This document shows positions 62,945 to 64,000 of a stretch of 64,000 nucleotides of DNA, piece after piece (within the stretch, counting starts at the first letter, position 1; each line of letters begins with the position of its first letter). The position numbers and the translations under genes are program-made. The stretch is taken from positions 5,052,501-5,116,500 of the forward strand of contig NC_066589.1 in NCBI RefSeq assembly GCF_905475345.1, read 5' to 3'. The notes beneath the pieces were generated by a model that was not told the DNA's origin, did no database searches, and saw only the letters and a program-made list of their open reading frames with translations. Source of the DNA: Vespula vulgaris. Its lineage: Eukaryota; Arthropoda; Insecta; Hymenoptera; Vespidae.

Positions 62945-64000
62945 CCGAGTGCGATAACTTACATACCTAGTAGGTATATAGTCGAATGAATGTTCTTCCT
63001 CTTTGTAAACTTACTCACGATTTTGAACAATTCGAACGAATTGAATAAAAATTTCTGATTAACAGGATCAATAGGAAGTGAGGTTGATATACATACGTAC
63101 ATGCATATGTGTATATATATATATATATGTATGTATTTAGATACATGGTGTTGAAAGATCGAATCTCTTGGGTCGTAATCATCAGGAGATAATCTCCCAT
63201 GAGATGTGTAGCGTGTGTGCAAAGTCGTGAAACTTCGTTTAGACGTAGACCACTGTACAGGAAGGAAGGAAGAATCGATCGTAACAAAGGGCACTGAAGG
63301 GAATTGGTAACGTTGATGTTCTCGACAGGATCCAAGATCCTTCCGAAGATTCACGATCCAGTCGTTAACTTTGCTCTACTTGATTATACATACCTCGAAA
63401 CAACTGCCCGATTCATTATACACGCTGATCTAACCGAATTCGATCGCTCTCTTTCGAAAGCCCTACTGTCCCTTAATTAATTGGAAGGTTCGAGGGATCG
63501 ATTCGAAGAGAACTAAAGTCGTTCTCTTCATCCATTTGCTCTTTGCTATAACGAACAACGAACAATTGCTTACGTTGTAGATTTACTCAATATGTAAATT
63601 TTGATCTGATGATTTATCACGAGATCCATACAAGACTCGTTACGATCGAACATGTAAATTAATTCGACTTCATAAACAATTTAAATGGTATCTCTTAATC
63701 ATTCTGATATCTATATCATCGAATTCCAAAAGACATTCCAAAAGATTAACTCACTTAAAACGTTTCGACGAGCTATAATTTTATTTTTTGTTCTTTTCTT
63801 TTCCTCTTTTTATGTTTTTTTTTCCTTTTCTCTCTTTTTTTTTTGTAAATAATAACAAGGAGATCGAGTTTCCTAAACGATAAAAGGCTAATCACGGTAT
63901 AATAATAATCGCAAGAATTTACGACGGTGGTCGCACGAGATAATCTTCAAGAGGATAGTCTCTCTAGTCGTCGAGTTCACGAACTTCGATCGTTTGTATA

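Larger units (their letters stand above)
59098..64000. other. no gene seen outside the listed repeats
   Basis: If the segment at 58991-59097 is a real exon, this would be its intron. Unique, CpG-richer patches lie at 60600-60800, 61540-61760 and 62190-62430. None shows a domain or a clear splice-bounded frame. Confidence 0.45.

Noticed and set aside
1..64000. CRISPR array, bacterial operon, rRNA, snRNA or known insect microRNA
   Set aside because: I looked for regularly spaced identical repeats, rRNA and U1/U6 cores and common miRNA seeds with hairpins, and saw none. This is only a reading by eye.

Overview
This is animal nuclear DNA, most likely from an insect and best fitting an aculeate hymenopteran (bee, wasp or ant). 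The signs are an AT-rich background, CpG dinucleotides that are not visibly depleted, very many long (AG)n, (AT)n and (CA)n microsatellites, long T and pyrimidine tracts, eukaryotic tRNA genes that lack an encoded CCA, and a TTAA-flanked piggyBac-type MITE. The hymenopteran assignment is inference. I found no protein-coding gene that I can defend. Almost all long open frames are translations of simple repeats or pyrimidine tracts.

The one certain gene block is a Pol III cluster at 22474-25800. It holds three tRNA-Ile(AAU) genes on +, three tRNA-Glu(UUC) genes on -, and one tRNA-Arg(ACG) gene on +. All seven fold into cloverleaves, carry canonical A and B boxes and are followed by T-runs. The three Glu genes sit in diverged tandem units of about 320-330 bp, so they arose by local duplication. 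All three Ile genes share a C-C opposition in the T stem.

Mobile DNA is sparse. There is one complete 272-bp piggyBac-like MITE with intact TTAA duplications (3482-3761). A 212-bp inverted-repeat element has arms that run into (TG)n and (TA)n (41097-41308). A lone Tc1/mariner-like end lies at 49457.

A less obvious layer is a set of diverged tandem arrays with units of roughly 90-230 bp: 4383-4900, 14810-15250, 15540-15900, 51872-52830 and 56281-56835. In at least two of them the unit carries a microsatellite. Nested (AT)n palindromes occur inside the 52-kb array.

The rest is an intergenic or intronic desert with a few less simple, more GC-rich islands that look like regulatory DNA (5400-5765, 10840-11160, 14390-14570, 17085-17245, 38430-38660, 39440-39660). 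One possible small exon (58991-59097) is open in frame from a strong acceptor, through a Kozak-like ATG, to a GTAAGT donor. I saw no undescribed gene system. The most unusual items are the arrays with embedded microsatellites and the tRNA cluster.
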